DNA of 64,000 bases from an uncultured Oscillospiraceae bacterium (GTDB lineage Bacteria; Bacillota; Clostridia; Oscillospirales; Ruminococcaceae): positions 30,644-94,643 of the forward strand of contig CAJTNJ010000006.1 of assembly GCA_910577565.1 (NCBI GenBank), in the 5' to 3' direction. The stretch's first letter is position 1, and every line of letters starts with the position of its first letter. This document shows, in pieces, positions 54,454-63,749 of the stretch. The translations under genes and the position numbers were made by a program. The notes below the pieces were generated by a model, which saw only the letters and a program-made list of their open reading frames with translations, had not been told where the DNA came from and ran no database searches.

Positions 54454-56154
54454 TTGAAACAGTCAAACAAAATAAACAATATTTTACAATGCGATAAAAT
54501 AATAGCTTTATATTTAAGATTATCGCGAGATGATGATTTAGAGGGTGAAAGCAACAGTATTTCAAATCAGAAAGCACTTTTAATACGATACGCAAAAGAA
54601 CATGGTTTTAAGAACATCAAAATTTTTATCGATGATGGAGTTTCGGGTGTTACGTTTAACCGGCAAGGGTTCAAAGAAATGATGCGACTTGTAGAGGCAG
54701 GTCAAGTAAGCACTATAATAGTAAAAGATATGTCAAGACTTGGGAGAAACTATATTGAAGTCGGACAACTCACTGAAACGATATTGCCGATGCACAACGT
54801 TAGACTTATAGCAGTAAACGACGGAGTTGACAGCGAAAAGGGCGAAGATGATTTTACACCATTCAGAAATATTATGAACGAGTGGTACGCAAAAGACATG
54901 AGCCGAAAAATGAGGTCAACACTCAAAATAAAAAATAGCCAAGGCTATGCAATAGGGCATCCGCCACTTGGTTATAAGAAAGACCCTGATAACCCTAAAT
55001 GTTGGATAATCGATGATGAAGGTGCAGAGATTATAAGAAAAATCTATAATCTTAGGATTCAAGGAGAAAGTACAATAAAAATATCAAAAATTCTTAAAAA
55101 TGAAAAAGTTTTGATTCCATCCATGTATGCATACAAAAAAGGATACAGAAAACCGGCAATTAAAAATCCGAGAAGTGAATATCTTTGGACAGTCGAAATG
55201 GTTAGAAAAATTCTTTTAAATCAGTCGTATGTTGGAAATGTTATAAACTTCAAAACTTACAGTAAGTCATTTAAGCTGAAAAAACGTCTTGAAAATGACA
55301 AAGAAAATTGGCAGATACACAAAGATGTCCATGAGCCAATTATAAGTAGAGAAGTATTTGAAGAGGTGCAAAAAAGTTTTGGTGATACAAAATATCGCAA
55401 GCCAAAATATATCGAAAAAAATATGTTTGCAGGATTCCTCAAATGCTCAGACTGCGGAGCTAACCTAAATTACAAATTTACTCATGACAACCCTGATAAT
55501 CATTACTTCTCATGTAGAAACAACAGAGCACAAAATGGGCTTTGCAAAAAGACACATCACATAAGAGTAGATGCACTTACAAATTTGGTGAAAAACGATA
55601 TTGCGAATATAGTGAGATTTGCAACCAATTTTGAAGATGAGTTTGTGAAGATAGTTGTTGATGAAGATTATAAACGAATTCAAGCGACCCAAAAGAAAAA
55701 TCTTGAAGCATTAAATAAAATGCTGGCTCGTGATAAAGAACTTGATACCTTGTGTGAAAAAGTCTTTGAGGAAAAAATCTTAGGTAACCTATCAGAAGAA
55801 AGATTTTTGAAACTATCGCAGAAATATGAGGAAGAACAATTTGAACTTAAAGCTCAAATTAAAAACATGAAAAAGGTAGTTGCAGAAGAAAAAGCACACG
55901 AACTTAATGCCGATGGATTTCTGAAAATTGTCAGAAAATATTCTGAAATAGAGGAATTGACACTTGATATTTTACATGAGTTTATTGACAAAATTGTTGT
56001 TCACCATCGAGAAGAAGTCATGGGAGAAACCATTCAAAAGGTAGAGATTTATTATAAAATGATAGGCCATATAGAAATTCCAAGAATGTCAAAACTTGAA
56101 AAAGCAAGCTGTATAAAAAATTTCGGGCGAAAAAAAGAAGAGCAAATTGCTTAA
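54454..56154 (+). CDS. Large serine recombinase (TndX/TnpX-like integrase)
   Basis: 566 residues, TTG start after GAAAGGAGAAAGGCTAA. The N-terminal resolvase domain has LYLRLSRDDD with the catalytic serine, VKDMSRLGRNYIEVG, and YAKDMSRKMRS. The recombinase domain follows, then a zinc ribbon (CSDCGANLNYK and CRNNRAQNGLCKK), then a coiled coil and C-terminal arm. Enzymes of this type cut both strands at a central dinucleotide and need no tRNA homology. It is the only integrase in the element and lies 55 bases from attR. Confidence 0.93.
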   Translation: MKQSNKINNILQCDKIIALYLRLSRDDDLEGESNSISNQKALLIRYAKEHGFKNIKIFIDDGVSGVTFNRQGFKEMMRLVEAGQVSTIIVKDMSRLGRNYIEVGQLTETILPMHNVRLIAVNDGVDSEKGEDDFTPFRNIMNEWYAKDMSRKMRSTLKIKNSQGYAIGHPPLGYKKDPDNPKCWIIDDEGAEIIRKIYNLRIQGESTIKISKILKNEKVLIPSMYAYKKGYRKPAIKNPRSEYLWTVEMVRKILLNQSYVGNVINFKTYSKSFKLKKRLENDKENWQIHKDVHEPIISREVFEEVQKSFGDTKYRKPKYIEKNMFAGFLKCSDCGANLNYKFTHDNPDNHYFSCRNNRAQNGLCKKTHHIRVDALTNLVKNDIANIVRFATNFEDEFVKIVVDEDYKRIQATQKKNLEALNKMLARDKELDTLCEKVFEEKILGNLSEERFLKLSQKYEEEQFELKAQIKNMKKVVAEEKAHELNADGFLKIVRKYSEIEELTLDILHEFIDKIVVHHREEVMGETIQKVEIYYKMIGHIEIPRMSKLEKASCIKNFGRKKEEQIA

Positions 56155-56208
56155 CACAATTTAACTCTTCACTATCAAAAGTTGAGTAGCTAATAAGAAA
56201 CTTCCAAA

Positions 56209-56228
56209 ACCCTTATAACTACTCAGCA

Positions 56229-56230
<2 letters not shown>
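56209..56230. other. attR: right junction of the integrated element
   Basis: The arm ACCCTTATAACTAC (56209-56222) is the reverse complement of the left arm. Six bases later comes TG (56229-56230), the first bases of the tRNA gene's complement. The symmetric spacing on both sides is what a serine-recombinase attP site would give. Confidence 0.6.
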
Positions 56231-56305
<75 letters not shown>

Positions 56306-56388
56306 GTATAACATAAATATTTCCAATCAAAATTTGATTATGAAATGATTATATCATATCTTAGGAAGGAATGCAAGCAATTTAATAA

Positions 56389-56643
56389 TTATTTTCTAGA
56401 TTTTTTATCATCATTTTCATCATAAGTATCCGATGTCCAATCTCCATCATCTTCATCTATAATATCATTTGAGATTGAATTATCGTAATTGTCAAAATCA
56501 TCATCTATATAATCAGCATCATCGTAATCTAAATCGTTGTTTAAGTTACATTTTCCTTTTTTGATCAAAGCTATTATTGTAATAACTAAGCCTGCAAACG
56601 CAGCGATAATGGCTACAAATCCCATAATTAAACCTTTTTTCAT
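56389..56643 (-). CDS. Small membrane protein with acidic tail
   Basis: 84 residues: lysine start, one membrane helix (IMGFVAIIAAFAGLVITIIALI), then an extremely acidic tail full of aspartate and asparagine, ending KKSRK. AGGAGGTAAAACTAA precedes the ATG. It lies between rsmE and the tRNA gene. The family is not recognised. Confidence 0.65.
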   Translation of the reverse strand: MKKGLIMGFVAIIAAFAGLVITIIALIKKGKCNLNNDLDYDDADYIDDDFDNYDNSISNDIIDEDDGDWTSDTYDENDDKKSRK

Positions 56644-56732
56644 TTAGTTTTACCTCCTATTAAAAACTATTAATAAAATATTTATTATTATCATTATTAT
56701 ATACACATTTATCCAAAAATTCAAGTTTATTG

Positions 56733-57452
56733 CTATAAATTTTTTGTGCAATACATAATTATGCTTAAAACGCATGGTGCTACTGTCTCGCATCTAAGAA
56801 TTCTTTTGCCTAAACTGCCTATTATTATGTTATAATATTTCGCTTTTTCCACTTCATAAGGTTCGAACCCACCTTCACTTCCAACCATAAAACTTATTTC
56901 TTTTTGAGTTTCTATTACATTCCTTAAACTTTTTCCGCCACATTCATAAAATAATATAGCAAGCGCAGATTTTGACATCTCATTTAATGCATCCTCAAAT
57001 GATAGCATAGGGTTGACTTTTGGTATTATCCCTCGCCCACTCTGCTTTGCAGCTTGTTCGGAAATTTTTTGATATCTTTCCACTTTGCGCTTTATATTAT
57101 TACTATTCGGGCGCGAAATGCATCTGTTGCTTAAAACAGGTGTTATTTCTGTTATACCAAGCTCTACTGATTTTTTTATTATATGCTCAAACTTATCAGA
57201 CTTTGGCATTGCCTGATATAAGTGCGTTTTTATCGTTGGTTCCGATTCACTTTTTATGCATTTTAATACTTTAATTACAACATTTTTATAGTCTATTTTC
57301 ACTATTTTGCATATATAATCATTTGCTTTGCCATCACAAATTACAACATCATCGCCAACTTTCATTCTTAGCGACTTGCTTATATGGCTTGCATTATCAC
57401 CAGTTATAACGATTGTATTAGTAGTTGGGTTTTCAATAAAAAAACGTGGCAT
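56733..57452 (-). CDS. rsmE: 16S rRNA (uracil-1498 N3) methyltransferase
   Basis: 239 residues with the N-terminal PUA-like domain (NASHISKSLRMKVGD) and a SPOUT knot domain: VSVELGITEITPV-type core (here KKSVELGITEITPV), MVGSEGGFEPYEVE and LGKRILRCETVAPCVLSI. Modifies the 3' minor domain of 16S rRNA. AAAGGAAGTTAATATG is the ribosome binding region. Confidence 0.93.
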   Translation of the reverse strand: MPRFFIENPTTNTIVITGDNASHISKSLRMKVGDDVVICDGKANDYICKIVKIDYKNVVIKVLKCIKSESEPTIKTHLYQAMPKSDKFEHIIKKSVELGITEITPVLSNRCISRPNSNNIKRKVERYQKISEQAAKQSGRGIIPKVNPMLSFEDALNEMSKSALAILFYECGGKSLRNVIETQKEISFMVGSEGGFEPYEVEKAKYYNIIIGSLGKRILRCETVAPCVLSIIMYCTKNL

Positions 57453-57936
57453 ATTAACTTCCTTTCAATTATTATAAATGCAATAATATAAACACTTATT
57501 ATTAAATCAATTTTACAGGAAACGTTCATGGATTTATATACATTATCATTAAATAACCTATAAGTTTTTTGAGATAAAACACTATTAATTTATAGCTGTT
57601 TTGCCAAAAATTTCTCATTTTTGCTGTAAATTATCAAATCTCACATAGCACGCATTTAACTTATAAAGTATTAAGAACACAATTAAGAACACAATAATGT
57701 CTATAAATAGATATTTAACATAACTTATAATAGTGTGCTTTGTGTTTAATATTTTCTTGCTTTTTTCACTTGATTCCATTTTATCATACTTTTACAATAA
57801 GGATTTGTTTTATAATATATTCTCATTGACAAAAACAAAATTAAGTAATAACATTGTTAATGCAATATGTTTTAAAATTTTAAATAATGTTTTAGGCAAT
57901 ATACAACATAACTCCATAAGGACTGGTGAGTTTACA
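57453..57936. other. Intergenic region between rsmE and trkA genes
   Basis: About 480 AT-rich bases between divergent genes. It includes promoters for both in all likelihood. An open frame extends upstream of the first trkA gene from 57,733 but lacks a ribosome binding site and is hydrophobic noise. I looked for a c-di-AMP (ydaO-type) riboswitch because of the potassium genes and saw none. Confidence 0.5.
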
Positions 57937-58560
57937 ATGAATATTTTAATAATTGGATGTGGTCAGTTAGGTTCCAGGCTTGCAAACGTGTTAGACAAAC
58001 AAGGCCACGATATATCAATAATAGGTTCAAGTCAGACAATGACAGATCTTCTTGATGATGACTTTTCAGGATTGACTATACCGGGTAACCCAATAGATTC
58101 AGATGTTATGAAATCCGCAGGAATTGAAGGGTGCGACTATGTCATTTGTGTAACTGAAAGTGATAACACAAATCTTATGGCTGCACAAGTGGCTAAGCAT
58201 ATTTTTCATATAGACAAAATATTCGTACGAGTTCTTGATCCTGTTAAATGCCACGTTTATAAACAAATGGATATATCAACCATATCTCCAACCTCACTTG
58301 CATTTGAATCTATTTGTTCTGCTATTTTTAACACAAGCGGCAACAAAATTGTCACATTAGGTAAATCATCTGTTGCTATTACAACTACACCATATGAAAA
58401 ATGGATGCACGGCAAACTAATTTCAGATATAGAATATGTCAAAAAATATAAACTTATAGGTTATTTAGACGAAAACGACAGATTTTTGATATTTAACCAT
58501 GAAAATGATCGAAAAATTGAAAAAACTGACAGATTTGTTTTTACAGCTATAATAGAATGA
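57937..58560 (+). CDS. TrkA/KtrA-type potassium uptake regulatory subunit, first copy
   Basis: 207 residues from MNILIIGCGQLGSRLANVLD, a Rossmann NAD-binding RCK-N domain (GCGQLG, later IGSSQTM, CVTESDNTNLMAAQVAK), followed by an RCK-C domain. Such subunits gate Trk or Ktr potassium channels in response to nucleotides. The start is the ATG with GGACTGGTGAG upstream, not the long upstream extension. Confidence 0.88.
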   Translation: MNILIIGCGQLGSRLANVLDKQGHDISIIGSSQTMTDLLDDDFSGLTIPGNPIDSDVMKSAGIEGCDYVICVTESDNTNLMAAQVAKHIFHIDKIFVRVLDPVKCHVYKQMDISTISPTSLAFESICSAIFNTSGNKIVTLGKSSVAITTTPYEKWMHGKLISDIEYVKKYKLIGYLDENDRFLIFNHENDRKIEKTDRFVFTAIIE

Positions 58561-58579
58561 CGGAAAGGATAGTTTTAAC

Positions 58580-59248
58580 ATGAATATTATTGTTGTTGGC
58601 GCAGGAAACATTGGATACTATCTAACTTGGTCTCTAATCACCTCTACCGATCATGAAATTACCGTAATTGAAAAAAACAACTCACACTCAATAGCTATCG
58701 CAGATAAATTAGATGTACCTATAATTAATGGTGATGGTTCCAATATAGCTATACTTGAAAAAGCTAATGCCGCTCATACAGATATTTTAGTGGCTTTAAC
58801 CGGCAAAGATGAAGATAATTTTATATGTTGTCAACTTGCTAAAAAACATTTTCACATAAAAACCACAATAGCCAAAGTTAATAATCCGAAAAATTTTAAT
58901 ATAATGAAATCTTTATCTTCCGATATTGTCATTTCAAGCGCTAATATGCTAGCTGAAATTATAGAACAAGAAGTTAACGCTGTATATTTTCATTTTGCAA
59001 CTCGAGTTAAAATGGGTGACATATCTATTGTTGAATTTATTGTGTCTGAAGGAGATCCTATACAAAATAAAAAAATTGTCAACATTGCCTGGCCAAAAGA
59101 CACTCTTGTTATTGCAATATCTCGAAAAGGAAAGTCTATCGTGCCAAGCGGTGACACAATTCTGTCTGTCGGAGATAATGTAATAATCTCAACTAAAGAT
59201 CACAATAAAAAATATCTAAGAAAGCTATTTAATACCAATCAAAAATAA
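58580..59248 (+). CDS. TrkA/KtrA-type potassium uptake regulatory subunit, second copy
   Basis: 222 residues starting MNIIVVGAGNIGYYLTWSL with a GAGNIG dinucleotide motif, IINGDGSNIAIL, TGKDEDNFICCQLAK and a C-terminal RCK-C domain (IVEFIVSEGDP, SVGDNVIIS). It follows the first copy by 19 bases. Tandem single-RCK genes are common in Firmicutes, but the membrane subunit TrkH/KtrB is not in the window. Confidence 0.88.
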   Translation: MNIIVVGAGNIGYYLTWSLITSTDHEITVIEKNNSHSIAIADKLDVPIINGDGSNIAILEKANAAHTDILVALTGKDEDNFICCQLAKKHFHIKTTIAKVNNPKNFNIMKSLSSDIVISSANMLAEIIEQEVNAVYFHFATRVKMGDISIVEFIVSEGDPIQNKKIVNIAWPKDTLVIAISRKGKSIVPSGDTILSVGDNVIISTKDHNKKYLRKLFNTNQK

Positions 59249-59865
59249 ACATAAATAGCTTTAATATTATAACACAAAATTTTATTAAATTAAAATACTA
59301 TAAGTGTCTAAAAAAGAAAAATAGCCAATCCATTTTAATGTAGCTGTCGCTAATGTCATATTAAAAAACAGGTGGATTATTATTTATAAAAATAACGACA
59401 TTTTGCAGTTTTTCCGAATTTCTTTTAAATATTTGCTTCAATACAATCAACACAATAAATATAATGGCATAAATAAGCTTTAACACTAAATCTTATATTT
59501 TAGCAACTTTCTTAAATAGAGTTTATGTAAAATTGATCAAAACAATAAAGCAAAGTTTTTTATATAACTTAGTTATATGCCATAAAAACCTTTTAATGCA
59601 AAAATCTTCTCAATCAAATAACACAGTTTTTAAATATATAGATCATATCTAAGTTTTTTATTACAATTGCGTTTTTAGAAAGCAGTTATTTTCATACTAA
59701 TGCGCACATTAAGACTCAAATATGCTTGCAAATATATCAAATCAGCAAACACGCATCTATTGACGTATCATAAATCCGATAAGTTGCTTCTTTGCAATTA
59801 GATAGTTAAACCCACATTTATTATTTAATTTACATATATAATTTTAAGTATTTGGAGGCAATATT
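59249..59865. other. 617-base intergenic region before the SDR gene
   Basis: AT-rich, without a credible ORF, RNA gene or repeat. It presumably contains the SDR promoter. No function can be assigned. Confidence 0.5.
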
Positions 59866-60600
59866 TTGACGAAAAACGTTTTGATTACAGGTGCAAGCAG
59901 AGGCATAGGCGCTTCGTGTGCAGAATTATTCGCCAAATTTGGTTATAAAGTAGCAATTAATTATTTTAAAAGCAAAGAAAAAGCTTTATCACTTGCAGAC
60001 AAAATTATAAAAAATGGTGGTCTAGCAGAAACATTCTGCGCAGACATTTCTGACCCAAATCAAGTTGATGACATGTACATAAAGATTAAGCAGAAATTTG
60101 GCAACCCAAGTGTTTTAATAAACAATGCCGGTATATCTGAACAAAAATTATTCAGTGACATAACTTTATCTGATTGGGATAATATGTTTAACGTAAACAT
60201 TAGAGGGATGTTTATTTGTTGTAAAAAATTTTTACCCTATATGATAAACCAAAAATATGGTCGCATTATAAATATATCTTCTGTTTGGGGGATAAGCGGT
60301 GGATCATGTGAAGTTCACTATTCATCTTCTAAAGCAGCTGTTATCGGTTTTTCCAAAGCTCTTGCACAAGAAACAGCTTTAAGCGGTGTAACTGTCAACT
60401 GCATCGCTCCTGGAGTAATTAAAACCGATATGATGGCCGGATATGACAAACAAACTATCAACATTTTGAAAGAAGCTATACCGTGTGGGAAAATAGGTTC
60501 TGCAGATGATGTTGCACACGCTGCGCTATTTTTGGCAAGTGAAAAATCATCATATATTACAAGCCAAGTGTTAAATGTTGGCGGAGGATTCAAAATTTAA
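59866..60600 (+). CDS. SDR-family oxidoreductase, FabG-like
   Basis: 244 residues, TTG start after TTGGAGGCAATATT. The Rossmann motif GASRGIG, NNAG, the catalytic serine in NISSVWG, and YSSSKAA (tyrosine and lysine of the active site) are all present; the C-terminus is LNVGGGF. It reduces carbonyls with NAD(P)H, like 3-oxoacyl-ACP reductase, but no fatty-acid genes are nearby, so the substrate is open. Monocistronic, ending at a shared terminator. Confidence 0.88.
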   Translation: MTKNVLITGASRGIGASCAELFAKFGYKVAINYFKSKEKALSLADKIIKNGGLAETFCADISDPNQVDDMYIKIKQKFGNPSVLINNAGISEQKLFSDITLSDWDNMFNVNIRGMFICCKKFLPYMINQKYGRIINISSVWGISGGSCEVHYSSSKAAVIGFSKALAQETALSGVTVNCIAPGVIKTDMMAGYDKQTINILKEAIPCGKIGSADDVAHAALFLASEKSSYITSQVLNVGGGFKI

Positions 60601-60764
60601 TCAATAAAATTAAAACCATCAATTAGACTGTTATTATATAAAAAATATAAAATGATATTCTTCAGAAAAATTTTAAATAAGATCAAAAGCTCAATCGATT
60701 GTAAATTATTTTAAAAATATTTTAAGCTAAATCACTATTTTTATTAAAGCTTACATTAAAACAT

Positions 60765-60799
60765 AAAGGTGAATGAGCGCTATTTGCTCTTCACCTTTT
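60765..60799. terminator. Bidirectional terminator between SDR and SpoIID-like genes
   Basis: AAAGGTGAATGAGC pairs with GCTCTTCACCTTTT (one unpaired base), A-rich before and T-rich after. The two genes are convergent. Confidence 0.8.
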
Positions 60800-60811
60800 G
60801 CGATGTTTAAT

Positions 60812-62203
60812 TTAACTGCAATTGCCGTTGCCATTATTACCACGCAATCTACTGAGCGTTATTGCATCATAAGCTGCCGCTATATCTCCCCATGTGGTAG
60901 CACCAACCGAACCGGTTTCAGGAAGCGCAAATGCCTTTTGAAATGCCCTTACAGCATTTTCTGTTAATTCTCCATAATGACCTGTTATAGGTACAGTAGG
61001 GAGAACCGCATAAGTTTTTCCAATCAGAGATAAATATGTTTGGAGATCTCTAACATCATCATTTTCCATGCCAAAGCTCAAAATATATCCGGGATAGTAT
61101 TTTGCTCTATCTCCTTCATATCCCGGAGGTAACGATTCTACGATTCCAAGATAAACATCAACTAACTTGTTTATGGTGTTACGGTCTATAATACCTGTTG
61201 GTTGAAGGCCATAATATCTTTGGAAGTTCTCAACCGCTTGTTGTGTTTGAACACCAAACTTACCATCAACAGTAATAGGTTCCAGCCCATCTATAAATAA
61301 CGCAATTATATTTAAATAATATTGTGCATATCTAACAGCAATTCCTTGCGAGCCAAGTTGCAGCGTGGTAGGATATTGAGGGGTAAGTTCTTCAATTGGA
61401 ATTGCTTCAGCTGTAAGATCAGACAACCTTCTAACACTATTATATATATTTTTTATTTTATACCAAGTACCTTTACCAATCACACCATCTTGTGCCAGAG
61501 AGAATATGCTCTGAAATTTCAAAACAGCATCCTCAGTGGAATTTTTAAATATGCCATCCACTACAGGTATTTTTGGTATTGCAGGGTAGTTATCAGATAT
61601 CCTGTTAAGCTCAAACTGCATTGTACGAACATCATTGCCAAAATCTCCGACACGCAGAGGCCTTCCGGGATAAGACTCTGTAAAAGAGCCTACTGGTGCA
61701 TTTTCTATTATATTTATATTATCGCCATAGTAATATTGTAAAATTTGGTATGGCGTAAATCCATCTTCTGCAAGTTCTACAGTGCCCCACTGTGATAAAC
61801 CTTGGCAAGTTATTGTTGTACCATTGCAAAACTGTGCGAATAACGGCTGAACGGTTCCCTGCCTTACAATATAATCATTAAATATTTCATCCGTTATCGT
61901 GCTTATGTTTTCAAAGATATCTCTCCCATAATTATAAGATTGATCATATTGAGTGGTATTTGTTATGTCAAAATCATATCCTTGACTTCGATACCATTCA
62001 GTGTATACTCTATTAAGTGCAAATGTTACAATAGCTATAATATTAGCTCGCAGTGAAGCCTCAGGCCAGGAAGGAAAAATCTCGCTTGAAGCAACATTTT
62101 TTACATAACTTAAAAAAGGAACGGTAACATTTCTTGCATTACTTTTAGGCGTGCCAAGGTGAACTGTAATTTCACTGGGAATTACAGGATGTAAATCGGC
62201 CAT
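60812..62203 (-). CDS. SpoIID-like protein with three peptidoglycan-binding repeats
   Basis: 463 residues. Residues 1-170 resemble the SpoIID/LytB fold (EASLRANIIAIVTFALNRVY, FCNG, LSQWGTVELAEDG). Three PG_binding_1 domains follow, near residues 180-255, 280-350 and 375-450, with LRVGDFGNDVRTMQFEL, LQLGSQGIAVRYAQYYL and LSFGMENDDVRDLQTYL. There is no signal peptide. A role in the spore cortex or coat of a spore former is likely; the enzymatic status is unknown. It is co-transcribed with the glutamine-rich gene upstream (15 bases). Confidence 0.8.
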   Translation of the reverse strand: MADLHPVIPSEITVHLGTPKSNARNVTVPFLSYVKNVASSEIFPSWPEASLRANIIAIVTFALNRVYTEWYRSQGYDFDITNTTQYDQSYNYGRDIFENISTITDEIFNDYIVRQGTVQPLFAQFCNGTTITCQGLSQWGTVELAEDGFTPYQILQYYYGDNINIIENAPVGSFTESYPGRPLRVGDFGNDVRTMQFELNRISDNYPAIPKIPVVDGIFKNSTEDAVLKFQSIFSLAQDGVIGKGTWYKIKNIYNSVRRLSDLTAEAIPIEELTPQYPTTLQLGSQGIAVRYAQYYLNIIALFIDGLEPITVDGKFGVQTQQAVENFQRYYGLQPTGIIDRNTINKLVDVYLGIVESLPPGYEGDRAKYYPGYILSFGMENDDVRDLQTYLSLIGKTYAVLPTVPITGHYGELTENAVRAFQKAFALPETGSVGATTWGDIAAAYDAITLSRLRGNNGNGNCS

Positions 62204-62218
62204 ATGACGTTATCCTCC

Positions 62219-63496
62219 TTAAAAGTTCGGTTCTGTTTCTACTATATCTTCAATATCATCATCCTGCTCAGATGAAAGCAGTGGTCTCATTTGAATTGGC
62301 TGTAAAGATACGATTCCGGGGAAAACCGGCATATTTTCTCTAACTATTGTACGAAATCCTGGCTTAAAAACTTCTAAATCATATGTCTCATATGGACGAA
62401 CACCATCTATCACAAACGAATGACTATTATCAGGAGCTGGCAATGATACCGGATCGGTTACTCCGCTTTCATCAGTCATCATCTCATAAAATATCCTCGA
62501 TTGATTTCCGAATTGCTTAGAAACTATTATTCTCGCATCTCTTACCGGCAAAGCACCTTGTGCTGAATATACCTGCAATTTTAAAAATCCATTAGAAGGA
62601 TTGTTTGCCTCGAATTCTTTCCATTCTCCCATAGCCTGTTCTCCTTGAAATTCCATAGGATTATGCATATAATTTGGCATTGTGGAATTGCCTGATTCTT
62701 GTTGCATAGTAGATCCTGATAGACCTTGGCTTTGTGGGGGTTGAATGGGTGTTGATCCAAAAGGTGGCGCAGATGGAACATCTAAGCTAAAAGATTGCGA
62801 AGAAAAATTATTTGGCATGCCTTGAGTAGTTGGAGCATTAGATGTAAACGGGGCATTAGGAGCGAAGTTATTAGGAGCAGCGTTTCTCATTCTTGGAGTG
62901 GATATTCGTGTTCCAAAATTATTATCTCTTGCACCATTTGGCTCATTCACAATTTCTGTATTATCACCATCAAAACTTGTTTGCACTTCACCTCTTGGCT
63001 GTTGTGATTGTTGCTGTAATTGTGCTTGTGATTGTGGTTGCGACTGCAATTGCATTTGTGGCTGTGATTGTTCTTGTGGCTGCATTTGTGTGGCACTCGA
63101 GTCTTGTTGCATATTACCATTGTTTGTATTTTGACTATATTGTCTTTCCATGTCGCCACGAATTGTATGTGGACTTATATCTTGCCTATATGATGCAGGA
63201 GGCATATCTTGCCCTGCAATCCAAGGTGACACAAATTTATTTTGATTAATATTAAAATGGTTACTAATATTCCCGGTAGATGTTCCATCTCCATTTCCGC
63301 CCACTGATTGAACTATGGAGTTATTTGTAACATCTTCGCTTTTATTTTGATTCGACCCAAAATTCTTAATTTGCTGTTCATTTTGAGTTGAATTATTATT
63401 TATATTATTTTCTCTGTCCGCGTTTTGTTGTCTATACATACGCAACATCTCATTTGTATATTGTTCAACTTTGCCTTCATCGGAATACATATTCAT
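62219..63496 (-). CDS. Glutamine/asparagine-rich protein with C-terminal carboxypeptidase-regulatory-like domain
   Basis: 425 residues. Most of the first 290 are low-complexity, rich in asparagine, glutamine, proline and serine, with alternating glutamine repeats around residues 125-165. The last 130 residues are structured: LKLQVYSAQGALPVRDARIIV, an Ig-like domain of the carboxypeptidase-regulatory type, and ETYDLEVFKPGF. It starts at ATG after TAGGAGGTTATT. It likely assembles with the SpoIID-like partner, perhaps on the spore surface. Several shadow frames here come from the repeats. Confidence 0.75.
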   Translation of the reverse strand: MNMYSDEGKVEQYTNEMLRMYRQQNADRENNINNNSTQNEQQIKNFGSNQNKSEDVTNNSIVQSVGGNGDGTSTGNISNHFNINQNKFVSPWIAGQDMPPASYRQDISPHTIRGDMERQYSQNTNNGNMQQDSSATQMQPQEQSQPQMQLQSQPQSQAQLQQQSQQPRGEVQTSFDGDNTEIVNEPNGARDNNFGTRISTPRMRNAAPNNFAPNAPFTSNAPTTQGMPNNFSSQSFSLDVPSAPPFGSTPIQPPQSQGLSGSTMQQESGNSTMPNYMHNPMEFQGEQAMGEWKEFEANNPSNGFLKLQVYSAQGALPVRDARIIVSKQFGNQSRIFYEMMTDESGVTDPVSLPAPDNSHSFVIDGVRPYETYDLEVFKPGFRTIVRENMPVFPGIVSLQPIQMRPLLSSEQDDDIEDIVETEPNF

Positions 63497-63749
63497 AATA
63501 ACCTCCTAATTCAGGGGCAATTTTATTGCTGTTTCCCTGTTTATATTTATATAATTATATGACATATACACAATTAATAGAATTTATTTTTGCAATATAG
63601 ACTTACAAATACATATATGCTATAATTTTTTAGGGATATCCAAATTAAATATATAAAAAATAACAAATAACTAAATTTGATATATGCGTAAATGAAAATA
63701 TTCATGATATATGTTTAAATTCAATAATATATTTAAGGTAACACGGGAG

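Noticed and set aside
57453..57936. c-di-AMP riboswitch upstream of the trkA genes
   Set aside because: None of the conserved GC-rich helices of the ydaO class could be found.
62893..63249. Plus-strand frames of 70-118 codons opposite the glutamine-rich gene
   Set aside because: Shadows of the low-complexity repeat on the minus strand, with cysteine/valine-rich nonsense composition and no ribosome binding site.
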